Positions 28,376 to 39,445 of a stretch of DNA of 59,557 nucleotides are shown piece by piece; positions within the stretch are counted from its first letter, which is position 1; every line of letters begins with the position of its first letter. The position numbers and the translations under genes are program-made. Location: NCBI GenBank assembly GCA_913009895.1, contig CAJVXY010000018.1, positions 1-59,557 on the forward strand. The letters are read 5' to 3'. The DNA comes from an uncultured Acidiferrobacteraceae bacterium (GTDB lineage: Bacteria > Pseudomonadota > Gammaproteobacteria > Acidiferrobacterales > SZUA-150). Under the pieces are notes generated by a model. That model searched no databases, had not been told where the DNA came from, and saw nothing but the letters and a program-made list of their open reading frames with translations.

Positions 28376-30751
28376 ATGAAATTTAGCGAACATTGGTTAA
28401 AACAATTTGTGAATATAAAATTATCGGCATCTGAAATTGCCGATACATTAACTTTTGCCGGCCTGGAAGTTGATAACATTGAATCAATTAAACCCGACAT
28501 TAAAAAAATAGTTGTTGGAAAAATAATAGAAATAACCCCTCATCCAAACGCAGATCGTTTGCGCGTATGCCAGGTAGATGTTGGCAAATCCAAACCATTA
28601 ACCATTGTTTGCGGGGCAAACAATGCAGTAAAAGGAATCAAGGTACCTACCGCACTCGTAGGCGCAAAATTACCGGGTGGATTAATAATTAGAAAAACAC
28701 AACTCCGGGGCGAAGATTCTTCTGGCATGTTATGTTCCGCGGCAGAACTTGGAATCGAGGGCGACTCGGCAGGTTTATTAATCCTTGATAATGAAGCACG
28801 TATTGGTACGGACATTCTTGATGCGTTACACCTTGATGATCATGTAATAGAAGTTGACCTGACCCCCAATCGTGGCGATTGCCTGAGTGTGTTCGGTATT
28901 GCCAGGGAAATGAGCGCACTAACGAATACAAAATTAAAACAAAAAAAATTTAATAAAGTTCGTGTTTCTAGCAAGAAAAAAATCAGCGTAACAGTGACCG
29001 CAGGCAAGTTATGCCCGAGATATGTAGGCCGCGTAATTGAGAATATTGATCCTGTTGCTCATACACCAGTATGGATGCAGGAACGATTACGACGAAGTGG
29101 CTTGCGTAGTTTGGGCCCGGTGGTTGATGTAACGAATTTCGTGATGTTAGAACTGGGACAGCCAATGCACGGGTTTGACCTGGATAAAATTAGTGGCGGC
29201 ATCAAAGTACTCGCAAGCAAAGGCAAACAAAAACTCAAGTTACTGGATGAATCCACTGTTGCAATACCAGAAGGCACATTACTGATTTCAGATAAACAAG
29301 GCCCATTAGCCATCGCAGGAATAATGGGCGGGTCTGCCTCGGCCGTCACAAACAACACAAAAAATATTTTCCTTGAAAGCGCATTCTTTTCAGCCGATGC
29401 AATTACCGGCAGGGCGCGTTTAATGGGCAAGCATACTGACTCCTCACATCGATTTGAGCGCGGTGTAGATGCCTGTTTACAAAAAACAGCAATAGAGCGA
29501 GCAACAGCATTATTGATTTCAATTGTCGGTGGCAAACCGGGACCAGTCGTTGAGAAAATTTCCAGAAATAATCTTCCTGGACCTTTTCGCGTTAGTCTCA
29601 AACAAAAAAAACTGGAAAGTATTTTAGGAATTAAAATACCGGCCGCAAAGGTAGTCAGGATTTTAACTTCCCTGGGAATGAAAGTGACAAGCAACAAATC
29701 GGGCTGGTCAGTTGTTGCACCCAGTTATCGATTTGACTTAAAACATGATGTCGATTTAATTGAAGAAATAATTCGCGTGTATGGTTATGACAAAATCCCG
29801 GAAGTGCCCTTTGCCTTATCTGCCAAACCCGAGAGTATTACTGAACGTAAAATAAATGCTCGCCAACTAACCGATTTACTGGTTGATCGTGATTACCAGG
29901 AAGTTATCACTTACAGTTTTATTGATCGCAAAAGCCAGGATCTTTTTGCCCCTGATGAAAATGCCGCAATCCTGAAAAACCCGATCAGTGATGCCCTGGC
30001 AGTGATGCGTACCAGTCTCTGGCCGGGTTTGGTGCAGACGATTATTTATAATCAAAACAGGCAGCAAAGCCGTTTGCGGTTCTTTGAAACTGGCCATTGT
30101 TTTTTCCGTAAAGGGAAGGAATTTCGGGAAATAAACAGGATTGCCGGCGCTATTACTGGCGGCATATCCCAGGAACAATGGGGCACAAAGGCCCGAAATG
30201 TTGATTTTTTCGACATGAAAGGGGACCTGGAAGCAATTTTGGGCAAAACCGGGGAGTTGCACAACTTTGAGTTTGAGCACGGCGTACATCCAGCTCTGCA
30301 CCCGGGAAAAACGGCAAAAATCACTAAAAATGGCATAAATATTGGCTGGCTTGGGGAATTACATCCTGATATTGCAGCGAAATTATCACTAGAAACAACA
30401 ATTATTTTGTTTGAATTAGACATTTCCGCCGTTCTTCGCCGAAAAAGCATAAAATATCGTCAATTATCGAAGTATCCATCAATTAGACGTGATATTTCCA
30501 TACTGGTGGACGAACAACTTGCTGTCAAAAAAGTGTTTGATGTGATCAATCAGGCGGGTGGTAAATGGCTGCTAAACTTGGAGCTTTTTGACGAGTATCG
30601 CGGCGAAGGTATTGATTCGGGAAGAAAAAGTTTGTCTTTGGGCTTGACGTTACAGGAGTCTTCGCGCACTCTTAAAGAGGAAGAAGTAGAAACCGTCATG
30701 GCGGGCGTACTAGCCGCCCTGGAGACGGAATTAGGGGCTAAGCTTAGATAA
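28376..30751 (+). CDS. pheT: Phenylalanyl-tRNA synthetase beta subunit
   Basis: A 791-residue subunit, full family length. An N-terminal tRNA-binding OB domain (residues ~40-150, HPNADRLRVCQVDVG), B3/B4 editing domain (around 215-390), B5 domain, a catalytic-like core, and a C-terminal anticodon-binding domain with YPSIRRDISILVDE. The gene is clean over its length; large frames on the opposite strand are by-products of its composition. Confidence 0.98.
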   Translation: MKFSEHWLKQFVNIKLSASEIADTLTFAGLEVDNIESIKPDIKKIVVGKIIEITPHPNADRLRVCQVDVGKSKPLTIVCGANNAVKGIKVPTALVGAKLPGGLIIRKTQLRGEDSSGMLCSAAELGIEGDSAGLLILDNEARIGTDILDALHLDDHVIEVDLTPNRGDCLSVFGIAREMSALTNTKLKQKKFNKVRVSSKKKISVTVTAGKLCPRYVGRVIENIDPVAHTPVWMQERLRRSGLRSLGPVVDVTNFVMLELGQPMHGFDLDKISGGIKVLASKGKQKLKLLDESTVAIPEGTLLISDKQGPLAIAGIMGGSASAVTNNTKNIFLESAFFSADAITGRARLMGKHTDSSHRFERGVDACLQKTAIERATALLISIVGGKPGPVVEKISRNNLPGPFRVSLKQKKLESILGIKIPAAKVVRILTSLGMKVTSNKSGWSVVAPSYRFDLKHDVDLIEEIIRVYGYDKIPEVPFALSAKPESITERKINARQLTDLLVDRDYQEVITYSFIDRKSQDLFAPDENAAILKNPISDALAVMRTSLWPGLVQTIIYNQNRQQSRLRFFETGHCFFRKGKEFREINRIAGAITGGISQEQWGTKARNVDFFDMKGDLEAILGKTGELHNFEFEHGVHPALHPGKTAKITKNGINIGWLGELHPDIAAKLSLETTIILFELDISAVLRRKSIKYRQLSKYPSIRRDISILVDEQLAVKKVFDVINQAGGKWLLNLELFDEYRGEGIDSGRKSLSLGLTLQESSRTLKEEEVETVMAGVLAALETELGAKLR

Positions 30752-30791
30752 CGCCCACTTTGCGGGATAACCAAAAATAAGGATCGACAGT

Positions 30792-31133
30792 ATGGCCCTG
30801 ACTAAGGCGGATCTGGCCGAGGCCCTCTATAACGAGCTAGGCCTGAACAAAAGAGAAGCGAAAGAATTCGTAGAGCTATTCTTCGAAAAGATTCGCGCCA
30901 GCCTGTCTGCGGGCGAGTCTGTGAAACTTTCGGGTTTTGGTAATTTTGATTTGCGAAACAAGAACCCACGGCCTGGTCGTAATCCTAAAACAGGTGAAGA
31001 AATCCCGATCTCGGCGCGCCGCGTTGTTACATTTCGTGCCAGCCATAAATTGAAAGAGCGGGTGGAAGAAAATGCCCAATCTAATTCGGAAGGCTTTAAC
31101 AATCAGGCGGAGCTGAATGCTGGATCCAGGTGA
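30792..31133 (+). CDS. ihfA: Integration host factor alpha subunit
   Basis: A 113-residue DNA-bending protein of the HU family: [20 protein letters not shown] start, [21 protein letters not shown] arm with the intercalating Pro at the tip, then [13 protein letters not shown]. The C-terminal tail is about 15 residues longer than in E. coli. It lies directly downstream of pheT, as in most gammaproteobacteria, and overlaps the MerR gene by 17 bases. Confidence 0.96.
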   Translation: MALTKADLAEALYNELGLNKREAKEFVELFFEKIRASLSAGESVKLSGFGNFDLRNKNPRPGRNPKTGEEIPISARRVVTFRASHKLKERVEENAQSNSEGFNNQAELNAGSR

Positions 31134-31470
31134 TAATTTAGAGCTCCCGCAAATCCCGAGCAAACGCTATTTCACCATTGGTGAAGTGAGTGAATTGTGT
31201 GCGGTCAAACCTCATGTTTTACGATACTGGGAGCAGGAATTCCCCCAGCTGAAACCAGTCAAGAGAAGAGGCAACCGTCGCTACTACCAACGTCACGATG
31301 TGCTGCTGATTCGACAAATACGGCAATTACTTTATCTCGACGGCTTTACTATTAGCGGAGCCCGCAACCAGCTCATGACTGATAACCCGGAGATGGCTTC
31401 AACGGCCGACACAATTCGATCACTGATCACTGATTTAGAGGAAGTTTTGTCTATTCTCGATCGTCCTTAG
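31117..31470 (+). CDS. MerR-family transcriptional regulator
   Basis: A 117-residue regulator with a winged-helix DNA-binding domain: [20 protein letters not shown], then [22 protein letters not shown]. It has only a short tail and no cysteine metal-binding set, so it is not a metal sensor. A small MerR-like protein follows ihfA in many gammaproteobacteria (Pseudomonas included); its targets are unknown. It overlaps ihfA by 17 bases; a later start is possible, but no better candidate is seen. Confidence 0.9.
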   Translation: MLDPGDNLELPQIPSKRYFTIGEVSELCAVKPHVLRYWEQEFPQLKPVKRRGNRRYYQRHDVLLIRQIRQLLYLDGFTISGARNQLMTDNPEMASTADTIRSLITDLEEVLSILDRP

Positions 31471-31677
31471 TATTTATACGTTTTATTTATTTCACCTTTC
31501 CTTATCCTTGTTTTGCCTGTTTTTTTACAGGTGTTATTTTCAGCCTCGACTTAATTGCCTGCCAGTCCTTCTGAAACCGCCCCCAGGACGCGTAAAAACA
31601 TTTCTCCCGGCTGTCTTACTTGGGTATGATGCGGCGGAACCCGGGTCGACGGCCTGGGCTGGACTAACAAGTTCATT

Positions 31678-31754
<77 letters not shown>

Positions 31755-31800
31755 ATTTATGGCTATAGCCGCCTGTGGTAGCTAATTTCCGAATAATCTT

Positions 31801-32547
31801 ATGCACATTCTTTTGAGTAATGATGATGGTTACCAGGCTAAGGGCCTGGCCACGTTGGCCGCCAAATTCTCGGCGGATAAACAAGTCACTGTTGTGGCGC
31901 CGGAGCGGGATCGCAGTGGTGCCAGTAATTCCCTGACCTTGTCGCGGCCATTGCGGTCCAGGCAGGCAGCCAACGGTTTTTATTATGTAGATGGCACGCC
32001 CACGGATTGCGTACATTTGGCCATTACTGGCCTCATGGAAAAGGAACCCGATATGGTTATCTCAGGCATTAACCATGGTGCTAATTTGGGTGACGATATC
32101 CTGTACTCAGGCACGGTGGCAGCAGCCATGGAGGGGCGTTTCCTGGGCCTGCCGGCAATTGCCCTGTCACTGGTGGGCCCTGATGCAACCCACTTTGATA
32201 CCGCCGCTGAGGTCGCTGTTAAAATAGTCAAGCACCTGCATGAACAACCACTACCTTCAGACACAATCCTTAATGTGAATGTGCCAAATCTGGAAATAAG
32301 TAAACTTGCTGGCATCCAGGCGACGCGCCTGGGCCATCGCCATAAGGCAGAGCCCATTATTAAGGCACAAGATCCACTGGGTCGACCTGTTTACTGGGTC
32401 GGGCCACCTGGCGCTGAAGATGATGCCGGTGTCGGTACCGATTTTTATGCGGTTCGCAATGGTTTTGTCTCGATTACGCCCATTCATACTGATCTGACAA
32501 GTTACCAGGCCCTTGATAATGTTGCAGGCTGGCTAGAGAACATATAG
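31801..32547 (+). CDS. surE: 5'/3'-nucleotidase SurE
   Basis: A 248-residue metal-dependent survival-protein phosphatase acting on nucleoside monophosphates. [13 protein letters not shown] holds the metal-binding Asp pair at residues 8-9, then [17 protein letters not shown], and [19 protein letters not shown]. First of surE-pcm-nlpD-rpoS. The pcm ATG directly follows its stop. Confidence 0.97.
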   Translation: MHILLSNDDGYQAKGLATLAAKFSADKQVTVVAPERDRSGASNSLTLSRPLRSRQAANGFYYVDGTPTDCVHLAITGLMEKEPDMVISGINHGANLGDDILYSGTVAAAMEGRFLGLPAIALSLVGPDATHFDTAAEVAVKIVKHLHEQPLPSDTILNVNVPNLEISKLAGIQATRLGHRHKAEPIIKAQDPLGRPVYWVGPPGAEDDAGVGTDFYAVRNGFVSITPIHTDLTSYQALDNVAGWLENI

Positions 32548-33207
32548 ATGAGCGTTGAAACGGCCGGCATTGGCATGACGTCAGCACGAACCCGTTTACG
32601 ATTAATAAAGCGCCTGAAAGAGCAGGGCATTACCAATGCAGGCGTACTTGCGGCAATTGAGCATATCCCACGTCATTTATTTGTTGATGAAGCACTGGCA
32701 AGTCGTGCCTATGAAGATACGGCATTGCCCATCAGGTACGGCCAGACCATTTCCCAACCCTTTATTGTGGCATTAATGACCGAAGTCTTGCTTGAAAACG
32801 GCATACCAGAACGTGTCCTCGAAGTGGGTACAGGTTGTGGGTATCAGGCGGCCATCCTGGCAAATTTAATCAAGGAAGTTTATACGGTTGAATTAATCGA
32901 ACCCTTGTTTCGAGATGCCCGCCAACGTTTACGCAGGCTTGGTTATCAAAATATCCATTTTAAACTGGCAGGACCAACGGTAGGTTGGCCAGAACAAGGC
33001 TTGTTTGATGCAATAATTGTGACCGCTGCCGCAACCAAAGTCCCGCCAGATTTACTTGTCCAGTTAAATCCGGGCGCCTCCCTGGTTATTCCTGTTGGTA
33101 AAGCAGGCGATCAGGATCTGTTACAGTACACGCGAACCGAGAACGGATTTGATTGCAAACACCTTGCTAAAGTCAGTTTTGTGCCATTAATCAACAAAGA
33201 GAATTGA
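32548..33207 (+). CDS. pcm: Protein-L-isoaspartate O-methyltransferase
   Basis: A 219-residue SAM-dependent methyltransferase that repairs isoaspartyl residues in aged proteins. It has the IPRHLFVDEALASRAYEDTA substrate stretch, YGQTISQPFIVALM, and the SAM-binding VLEVGTGCGYQAAIL. Typical partner of surE in stationary-phase survival. It overlaps the nlpD start. Confidence 0.96.
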   Translation: MSVETAGIGMTSARTRLRLIKRLKEQGITNAGVLAAIEHIPRHLFVDEALASRAYEDTALPIRYGQTISQPFIVALMTEVLLENGIPERVLEVGTGCGYQAAILANLIKEVYTVELIEPLFRDARQRLRRLGYQNIHFKLAGPTVGWPEQGLFDAIIVTAAATKVPPDLLVQLNPGASLVIPVGKAGDQDLLQYTRTENGFDCKHLAKVSFVPLINKEN

Positions 33208-34136
33208 GTATCGGCAATCCCAAACTACTTCGTTTGTTTTGTATTACTTGTGTTTATTTGGTTGTTGCGGCTTGCGCAAGCACAAGTGGGTTGGCACCCG
33301 TTGATGACCAAAGTAGCCGTTTGCGCGATCCTGTCAAGAGTTACCGGACTGTTGTGGCAGGCGATACGCTCTACAGTATCGCCTGGGAAATTGGCCAGGA
33401 TTACAGGACACTTGCCAAGTGGAACAATATTCGCTCGCCTTACATCATTCGCCCAGGTCAACGCCTGAAAATAAAATCGGGCGCCAAAAACGTCTCGAAA
33501 GATGCGTCGCAAGCAAAAAGCTATACCCGTTATCACAAGGTTGTGGCAGGCGATACGATATACGGTTTGGCCCGCACCGCTGGTGTGAGCGTGAAAAAGT
33601 TAGCGGCATGGAACAACATAAAGCCACCTTATAGAATTAAACCGGGACAAAAATTACGCGTCAGCGAGCCAACAAGCCGTTCTGGTAAAACAAGAAGCAC
33701 TAAAGCAAAAAGAAAATCTGGGCGAAAATCGAAAAAAACAAGCAGTCGCAAGACCTATGTCAAAAGCAGTGTTAAAAGCTGGGGTTGGCCCGCTAAAGGT
33801 AAAATCACCCGGCGTTTTGGCCAGGGTCGCAATAAGGGACTGGAAATATCGGGCAAAAAGGGGCAGCCAATTTTCGCCGCTGCTGCGGGTAAAGTGGTTT
33901 ACCAGGGTAGCGGGTTGCGAGGATATGGTAATTTGGTCATCATTAAACATAATGAAGAATTCCTTAGCGCTTACGCGCATTGTGATAGAATTATCGTTAA
34001 AGAAGGGGATGTGATAAAAAAGGGTCAGCGAATAGCAACTATGGGAAATACAGGTACAGATACAGTGAAGCTTCATTTTGAAATCCGATACCGGGGACGT
34101 CCGGTCGACCCTGAAAAATATCTTCGAAGGCGTTAA
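33204..34136 (+). CDS. nlpD: Murein hydrolase activator lipoprotein NlpD
   Basis: A 310-residue outer-membrane lipoprotein with a signal and lipobox VVAAC (Cys at about residue 23), two LysM domains (about 47-92 and 111-155), a basic Ser/Lys-rich linker, and a C-terminal LytM/M23 domain (about 195-305). The first active-site His/Asp pair is missing (KGLEIS instead of the HxGxD-like pattern), so it should activate the amidase AmiC rather than cut peptidoglycan itself. TTG start overlaps pcm. In other species an rpoS promoter lies inside nlpD. Confidence 0.94.
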   Translation: MSIGNPKLLRLFCITCVYLVVAACASTSGLAPVDDQSSRLRDPVKSYRTVVAGDTLYSIAWEIGQDYRTLAKWNNIRSPYIIRPGQRLKIKSGAKNVSKDASQAKSYTRYHKVVAGDTIYGLARTAGVSVKKLAAWNNIKPPYRIKPGQKLRVSEPTSRSGKTRSTKAKRKSGRKSKKTSSRKTYVKSSVKSWGWPAKGKITRRFGQGRNKGLEISGKKGQPIFAAAAGKVVYQGSGLRGYGNLVIIKHNEEFLSAYAHCDRIIVKEGDVIKKGQRIATMGNTGTDTVKLHFEIRYRGRPVDPEKYLRRR

Positions 34137-34138
34137 AT

Positions 34139-35137
34139 ATGCCCAAACGCTCCAAAAAAAACAAACAAGAAAGTGAGTCTATGGAAGAGAATGAGACATC
34201 GACAGTAGATAAAACAACTGACAAAAAAGTCGACAAAAAGGCTGATAATAAATCGGATGCAAAAACTGATGAAAAAGCCACGCCAAAGAAAAGCAGCCGG
34301 GCCGAACCCCAGGTTGATGCTACCCGTCTTTATTTGAAAGAAATCGGATTTTCACCCCTGTTAACTGCAGAGGAAGAAGTGTACTACGCGCGATTGGCAC
34401 AAAAGGGTGAAGAAGCAGGCAGAAAACGCATGATTGAAAGCAATCTGCGCCTGGTCGTAAAAATAGCCCGTCGCTACATGAATCGGGGGCTGGCCTTGCT
34501 TGATCTGATTGAAGAAGGAAATCTTGGTTTAATTCGTGCTGTCGAAAAGTTCGACCCTGAGCGTGGTTTTCGTTTCTCGACCTATGCAACCTGGTGGATT
34601 CGACAAACCATTGAACGGGGTATTATGAACCAGACCCGTACCATTCGGTTGCCAGTTCACATCCTCAAAGAAATAAATATCTACCAGCGCGCTGCACGCC
34701 ACCTGGCCCAAAAGCTCGACCATGAACCTTCTCCTGAAGACGTGGCGAACCTGCTCGATAAGCCGATTGCAGATGTAAAAAAAATGATGGGCCTGAATGA
34801 GCGCGTGACATCTGTCGATGCACCCATGGACAGTGACCCGGATCGTTCTTTGCTGGATGCCATCCCTGATGAAAGCGTGGTATCACCTGAAAAACTTCTC
34901 CAGAGTGAGGATATGCAGGTTCAGATTGTTGAATGGTTAAATGAGCTTAATGATAAACAGCGGGAAGTGGTTGAGCGTCGATTTGGTCTCAGGGGCAGGG
35001 AAATATCCACCCTTGAGGAGGTGGGTGCTGACATTGGCGTGACCCGGGAAAGGGTACGGCAAATTCAGGTAGAGGCACTGAAGCGATTACGCATTATCCT
35101 GGAGAAATCAGGTTATACAATGGATACCTTGTTTTAG
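34139..35137 (+). CDS. rpoS: RNA polymerase sigma factor RpoS
   Basis: A 332-residue sigma-70 family factor for stationary phase and general stress. Region 1.2 with [18 protein letters not shown], region 2 [20 protein letters not shown], region 3, and region 4 with [20 protein letters not shown]. The N-terminal 55 residues are highly charged with K/D repeats, longer than in E. coli. Two bases after nlpD. An alternative ATG at 34181 would drop 14 residues. Confidence 0.97.
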   Translation: MPKRSKKNKQESESMEENETSTVDKTTDKKVDKKADNKSDAKTDEKATPKKSSRAEPQVDATRLYLKEIGFSPLLTAEEEVYYARLAQKGEEAGRKRMIESNLRLVVKIARRYMNRGLALLDLIEEGNLGLIRAVEKFDPERGFRFSTYATWWIRQTIERGIMNQTRTIRLPVHILKEINIYQRAARHLAQKLDHEPSPEDVANLLDKPIADVKKMMGLNERVTSVDAPMDSDPDRSLLDAIPDESVVSPEKLLQSEDMQVQIVEWLNELNDKQREVVERRFGLRGREISTLEEVGADIGVTRERVRQIQVEALKRLRIILEKSGYTMDTLF

Positions 35138-35181
35138 ACCGCCCAGCTTTAAGACCCCGCCCTAAAAATCACCTGCCACCG

Positions 35182-35562
35182 TCAAACCGCTAGTATCAGG
35201 CCAGCCACCACCCGTCTGCCTTCGCTGGCCAGGACATTATAGGTTCGACAAGCTGCCGGGGTGTCCATAATCTCATATCCTATTTTTGCCTCTAGCAACG
35301 GCACCAGGGCCGCCGCCGGGGGAAAGTAGTGGCGAGTGCCTGTGCCGATTAAGACAACTTCAGGTGTTATGAGCTGCAGTAAGGCAGATATATCGACACG
35401 GGTAATTGTGTTTGGTGCGGCAAGCTGCCATGGGCTTGGCGCCTGGTCAATACAGACCACAATGCTGTGATTGTAAGCTTTGTCCTTGACCATAATTTCG
35501 TCGGGGCTATAAGCCCTGATCAGATATTCATCTGCCCGGATGGTGTCCAGATCAAACTTCAT
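35182..35562 (-). CDS. Mth938-domain (DUF498) protein
   Basis: A 126-residue single-domain protein of the Mth938/NDUFAF3-like family: the start with an IRAYSPDEIMVKDKAYNHSI stretch and the central EVVLIGTGTRHYFPP motif followed by a MDTPAACRTYNVL segment are typical. The eukaryotic relative assists complex I assembly; the bacterial role is unknown. Convergent with rpoS and divergent from alaC. Confidence 0.88.
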   Translation of the reverse strand: MKFDLDTIRADEYLIRAYSPDEIMVKDKAYNHSIVVCIDQAPSPWQLAAPNTITRVDISALLQLITPEVVLIGTGTRHYFPPAAALVPLLEAKIGYEIMDTPAACRTYNVLASEGRRVVAGLILAV

Positions 35563-35718
35563 TTTCTATTAATCTCTTTGCCACTGCAGAAGGATGAGGA
35601 TTGCATAAATTGATTGTAACAGCTATCTTTCACGTAATTTTAAGACCTTACTTGTTGTAGCTTTTTTCAATTTATTTACCTGAAGACGCCTGTTGCTGTC
35701 CTGGATATCAAAATAACA

Positions 35719-36891
35719 ATGGAAGATTTTCCGCGTATCAAGCGGCTCCCGCCCTATGTGTTTAACATCGTCAATGAGTTGAAGGCCGAAGCACGCCAAC
35801 GTGGTGATGACATAATCGATTTTGGCATGGGTAATCCGGATCAACCCACGCCTAAACATATTGTTGATAAGCTCTGTGAGGTCGCCCAGCGGGAGGGCAC
35901 CCACCGTTATTCCATGTCCCGCGGCATACCGCGTTTACGCAAGGCAATCTGCAACTGGTATAAACGACGTTACGATGTTGACCTGGATATGGAAAGCGAG
36001 GCAATTGTTACCATTGGCTCAAAAGAAGGCCTGGCTCACCTGGCACTGGCAACTGTCGAGACCGGTGATGTCGTGCTTGTACCCAATCCCTCTTACCCGA
36101 TCCATCCCTATGGGTTCGTCATTGCCGGTGCCGACATCCGCCATGTGCCATTAATCCAGGGCGAAGATTTTTTTGAGGAACTGCAAAAGGCCATTAAAGA
36201 TTCCTGGCCACGTCCCAAGATTATGGTGTTCAATTTTCCGGCGAATCCAACAACCCAATGTGTGGACCTGGAATTTTTTGAAAAAATCATTGAGATAGCC
36301 AGGGAGCACAAGATCTGGGTGATCCACGACCTTGCTTACGCGGACATCGTGTTCGATGGTTACCAGGCACCCTCGATACTGCAAGTGAAAGGCGCCAAAG
36401 ATACCGCCGTCGAGTTTTTTAGCCTGTCTAAAAGTTATAATATGCCCGGTTGGCGGGTTGGTTTTATGTGCGGCAATCAGCATCTGGTATCGTCCCTGGC
36501 GCGCATTAAGTCATACCTGGATTACGGCACATTCACGCCCATCCAGGTCGCCTCAATTTTGGCACTGGATGGCCCCCAGGAATGTGTGACAGAAATATGC
36601 CAGACATACCAGTCGCGACGTGATGTATTATGTAATGGATTATTTTCAGCGGGTTGGGCTGTTACAAAGCCCAAGGCGACAATGTTTGTTTGGGCGAAAA
36701 TACCGGAGCGATATCGCAAAATGGGTTCTCTTGAGTTTTCAAAGTTGTTATTAAAGGAAGCTAATGTTGCGGTATCTCCCGGCGTTGGTTTTGGTGAATA
36801 TGGCGATGACCATGTGCGTTTTAGTTTAATCGAAAATGAACATCGAACGAGGCAGGCCATTCGTTCAATTCGGCATATTTTGAGAAGATGA
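35719..36891 (+). CDS. alaC: Alanine-type aminotransferase AlaC
   Basis: A 390-residue PLP enzyme. It has [17 protein letters not shown] at about residues 37-53, the PLP lysine in [16 protein letters not shown] (about residue 237) and a C-terminal ARG region. It transfers amino groups between alanine or glutamate and 2-oxo acids. In Pseudomonas and relatives alaC precedes hom-thrC, as here, and may feed amino-acid synthesis. Exact substrates are inferred from the family. Confidence 0.9.
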   Translation: MEDFPRIKRLPPYVFNIVNELKAEARQRGDDIIDFGMGNPDQPTPKHIVDKLCEVAQREGTHRYSMSRGIPRLRKAICNWYKRRYDVDLDMESEAIVTIGSKEGLAHLALATVETGDVVLVPNPSYPIHPYGFVIAGADIRHVPLIQGEDFFEELQKAIKDSWPRPKIMVFNFPANPTTQCVDLEFFEKIIEIAREHKIWVIHDLAYADIVFDGYQAPSILQVKGAKDTAVEFFSLSKSYNMPGWRVGFMCGNQHLVSSLARIKSYLDYGTFTPIQVASILALDGPQECVTEICQTYQSRRDVLCNGLFSAGWAVTKPKATMFVWAKIPERYRKMGSLEFSKLLLKEANVAVSPGVGFGEYGDDHVRFSLIENEHRTRQAIRSIRHILRR

Positions 36892-36922
36892 TAAATATTT
36901 ATGAGCGAAGTAACGCAATAGT

Positions 36923-38245
36923 ATGAAACCAGTAAGAATAGGAATATTAGGACTCGGCACGGTTGGCAGTGGCACTGTTAACGTTCTGTCACGTAATGCC
37001 AAAGAAATAGCACGGCGTGCGGGCAGGGAAATCAAGGTTGTCCAGGCTTCGGCCAGGGATCTTAAAAAAGAACGGGCATGTCCAACTAAAGATATAAAAA
37101 TTACACAGGATCCGTTTGCGATAGTCGATAACCCTGAAATAGAGGTTGTCATCGAATTGATCGGCGGTGTTGACCTGGCAAAAGAACTTGTGCTCAAGGC
37201 GATTGCAAATGGCAAACATGTCGTCACTGCCAACAAGGCATTGATTGCGATTCACGGTAATGAAATTTTTCAGGCCGCACAAAACAAAGGCGTGATGGTT
37301 GCTTTTGAAGCCGCAGTCGCCGGTGGCATCCCAATTATTAAAGCAATCAGGGAGGGCCTGGCTGGAAACAGTATTGAGTGGCTGGCGGGCATTATCAATG
37401 GTACCGGGAATTATATCCTGACCGAGATGCGTGATGCCGGCCGTGATTTCGCAGATGTCCTGGCAGAAGCACAGAAGCTTGGTTATGCAGAAGCCGATCC
37501 CACTTTTGATGTTGAAGGGGTTGATGCGGCCCATAAACTGACGATACTTGCTGCCATTGCGTTTGGTATTCCGCTGCAGTTTGATCGTGCCTACATAGAA
37601 GGTATTTCAAAAATAACTGAAAGCGATGTGGAATATGCCCAGGCATTTGGTTATCGCATTAAACATCTGGGCATTGCCCGCAGGACGGAGCAGGGCGTAG
37701 AGCTGCGGGTTCATCCTACGTTAGTGCCTGAGCGTCGGTTAATTGCAAATGTTGACGGCGTCATGAATGCAGTATTGGTCAAAGGCGATGCGGTTGGGCC
37801 GACGCTTTACTATGGTGCCGGTGCCGGTGCAGAACCAACTGCATCTGCCGTTGTTGCCGATATCGTTGATGTTGTTCGTACTTTAACTACGGATCCTAAC
37901 AACAGGGTGCCACATCTTGCTTTTCAGCCCGATGCATTGTCAGACTTGCCGATCCTGAAAATGGAAGACGTTAAAACTTCGTATTACCTGCGCATGCAAG
38001 TGATCGATAAACCTGGTGTGATGGCAGATGTCACACGGATTCTGGGCGCAAGAAAGATCAGCATAGAAGCCATGTTGCAAAAAGAGTCGGAAGTTTCAGA
38101 TGATAGTGCGTCAGTGATTATTTTGACCCATAGGGTGATAGAAAAAAATATGAACGCAGCCATCACAGAAATTGAGGCGCTTGCAACTATTCAAGGTGAG
38201 GTAACGCGTATCAGAATTGAACAATTAAATAAAGAGTGGGATTAG
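36923..38245 (+). CDS. hom: Homoserine dehydrogenase
   Basis: A 440-residue NADP-linked enzyme reducing aspartate semialdehyde to homoserine. The N-terminal GILGLGTVGSGTVNVL nucleotide-binding loop, the NKALIA stretch, the central GIINGTGNYILTEM and YAEADPTFDVEGVDAAHKL motifs, and a C-terminal ACT domain (about 350-430) for threonine feedback. One base before thrC, hence co-transcribed. Confidence 0.97.
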   Translation: MKPVRIGILGLGTVGSGTVNVLSRNAKEIARRAGREIKVVQASARDLKKERACPTKDIKITQDPFAIVDNPEIEVVIELIGGVDLAKELVLKAIANGKHVVTANKALIAIHGNEIFQAAQNKGVMVAFEAAVAGGIPIIKAIREGLAGNSIEWLAGIINGTGNYILTEMRDAGRDFADVLAEAQKLGYAEADPTFDVEGVDAAHKLTILAAIAFGIPLQFDRAYIEGISKITESDVEYAQAFGYRIKHLGIARRTEQGVELRVHPTLVPERRLIANVDGVMNAVLVKGDAVGPTLYYGAGAGAEPTASAVVADIVDVVRTLTTDPNNRVPHLAFQPDALSDLPILKMEDVKTSYYLRMQVIDKPGVMADVTRILGARKISIEAMLQKESEVSDDSASVIILTHRVIEKNMNAAITEIEALATIQGEVTRIRIEQLNKEWD

Positions 38246-38246
38246 C

Positions 38247-39329
38247 ATGCCTTTTCGAAATCGATATACCGGCTTAATTGAAAACTACCGTGATCGTTTG
38301 CCCGTCCATGACGACACACGCATTATCAGTTTGGGTGAGGGTAATACTCCGCTGATACGTTTAAATAATATTCCCCGGCTAATCGGCAAGGATGTAGACA
38401 TCTACGTCAAGTATGAAGGCCTGAACCCAACCGGCTCTTTTAAAGACAGGGGCATGACCCTGGCAGTCACAAAAGCGGTTGAAGAAGGCAGTAAGGCAAT
38501 TATCTGCGCTTCTACAGGCAATACTTCTGCTTCGGCGGCGGCCTACGCGGCCCGTGCCGGTATAACTGCTTTTGTGTTAATCCCGGAGGGCAAGATTGCC
38601 CAGGGCAAACTGGCCCAGGCCATGATGCATGGCTCCGTGGTCATCCAGATCCAGGGTAATTTTGACGATGGTATGCGCCTTGTCAAAGAAGTGGCAGAAC
38701 AGGCACCGGTTACCATTGTTAATTCAATTAATCCTTACCGGATCCAGGGGCAGAAAACCGCGGCATTTGAAATTACAGAAGAATTAGGCACTGCACCGGA
38801 TTATCATTGTTTACCAGTTGGTAACGCCGGCAACATCACTGCCCACTGGATGGGTTATAAAGAGTATGCGGAAAACGGTATTGTTAATAATCGACCCATC
38901 ATGGTTGGCTACCAGGCCGCGGGATCTGCACCATTTATAAAAGGCGAAATGATTGATGATCCCGATACGGTTGCGACCGCCATACGTATTGGCCACCCCC
39001 AGTCCTGGGACAAAGCGTGGACTGTCCAAAAAGAATCAAAAGGCTGGTTTGACAAGTGCAGCGATGATGAGATTCTCGCGACCCAGAAATTATTATCAGA
39101 AAATGAAGGTATTTTTTGTGAACCGGCATCGGCTACATCATTGGCCGGTGTGTTAAATGATTTAAAAACAGGGAAAATTCCTGAGGGTAAAAAAATTGTT
39201 TGTACCTTGACGGGTCACGGTCTCAAAGATCCTGAAACCGCCATCAAGCAAAGTACCTCGCCTGTTGTTAAAATAAAATCCAATCTGGATGAAGTTAAAA
39301 AAGCCATACTGGATAATATGAGTGAGTAA
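38247..39329 (+). CDS. thrC: Threonine synthase
   Basis: A 360-residue PLP enzyme converting O-phosphohomoserine to threonine. The PLP lysine is in NPTGSFKDRGMTLAV (about residue 60); ICASTGNTSASAAAYAARAG and a glycine-rich PVGNAGNITAHW follow. It is the short (type II) form. Last gene of alaC-hom-thrC. Homoserine kinase (thrB) is not present here and must be elsewhere. Confidence 0.97.
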   Translation: MPFRNRYTGLIENYRDRLPVHDDTRIISLGEGNTPLIRLNNIPRLIGKDVDIYVKYEGLNPTGSFKDRGMTLAVTKAVEEGSKAIICASTGNTSASAAAYAARAGITAFVLIPEGKIAQGKLAQAMMHGSVVIQIQGNFDDGMRLVKEVAEQAPVTIVNSINPYRIQGQKTAAFEITEELGTAPDYHCLPVGNAGNITAHWMGYKEYAENGIVNNRPIMVGYQAAGSAPFIKGEMIDDPDTVATAIRIGHPQSWDKAWTVQKESKGWFDKCSDDEILATQKLLSENEGIFCEPASATSLAGVLNDLKTGKIPEGKKIVCTLTGHGLKDPETAIKQSTSPVVKIKSNLDEVKKAILDNMSE

Positions 39330-39445
39330 TAACTGAAAAATACAGCCGACTATTCTTACAATAATGATTATTCGGAGCGCGTGCCTGTTTATCAGTTGCT
39401 TCGCTTGATCTCAATCGGGGTGCAGGCTGAGTTTTAAATATTCAA

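Noticed and set aside
29059..29697. A 212-codon open frame on the minus strand inside pheT
   Set aside because: It is antisense to a strongly conserved gene, has a Ser/Pro-rich composition typical of shadow frames, and has no binding site or family features.
31510..31535. Small hairpin CCTG/CAGG with T-run after the MerR gene
   Set aside because: The stem is only 4-5 base pairs and the T-run is inside the loop, so it is not a supported terminator.
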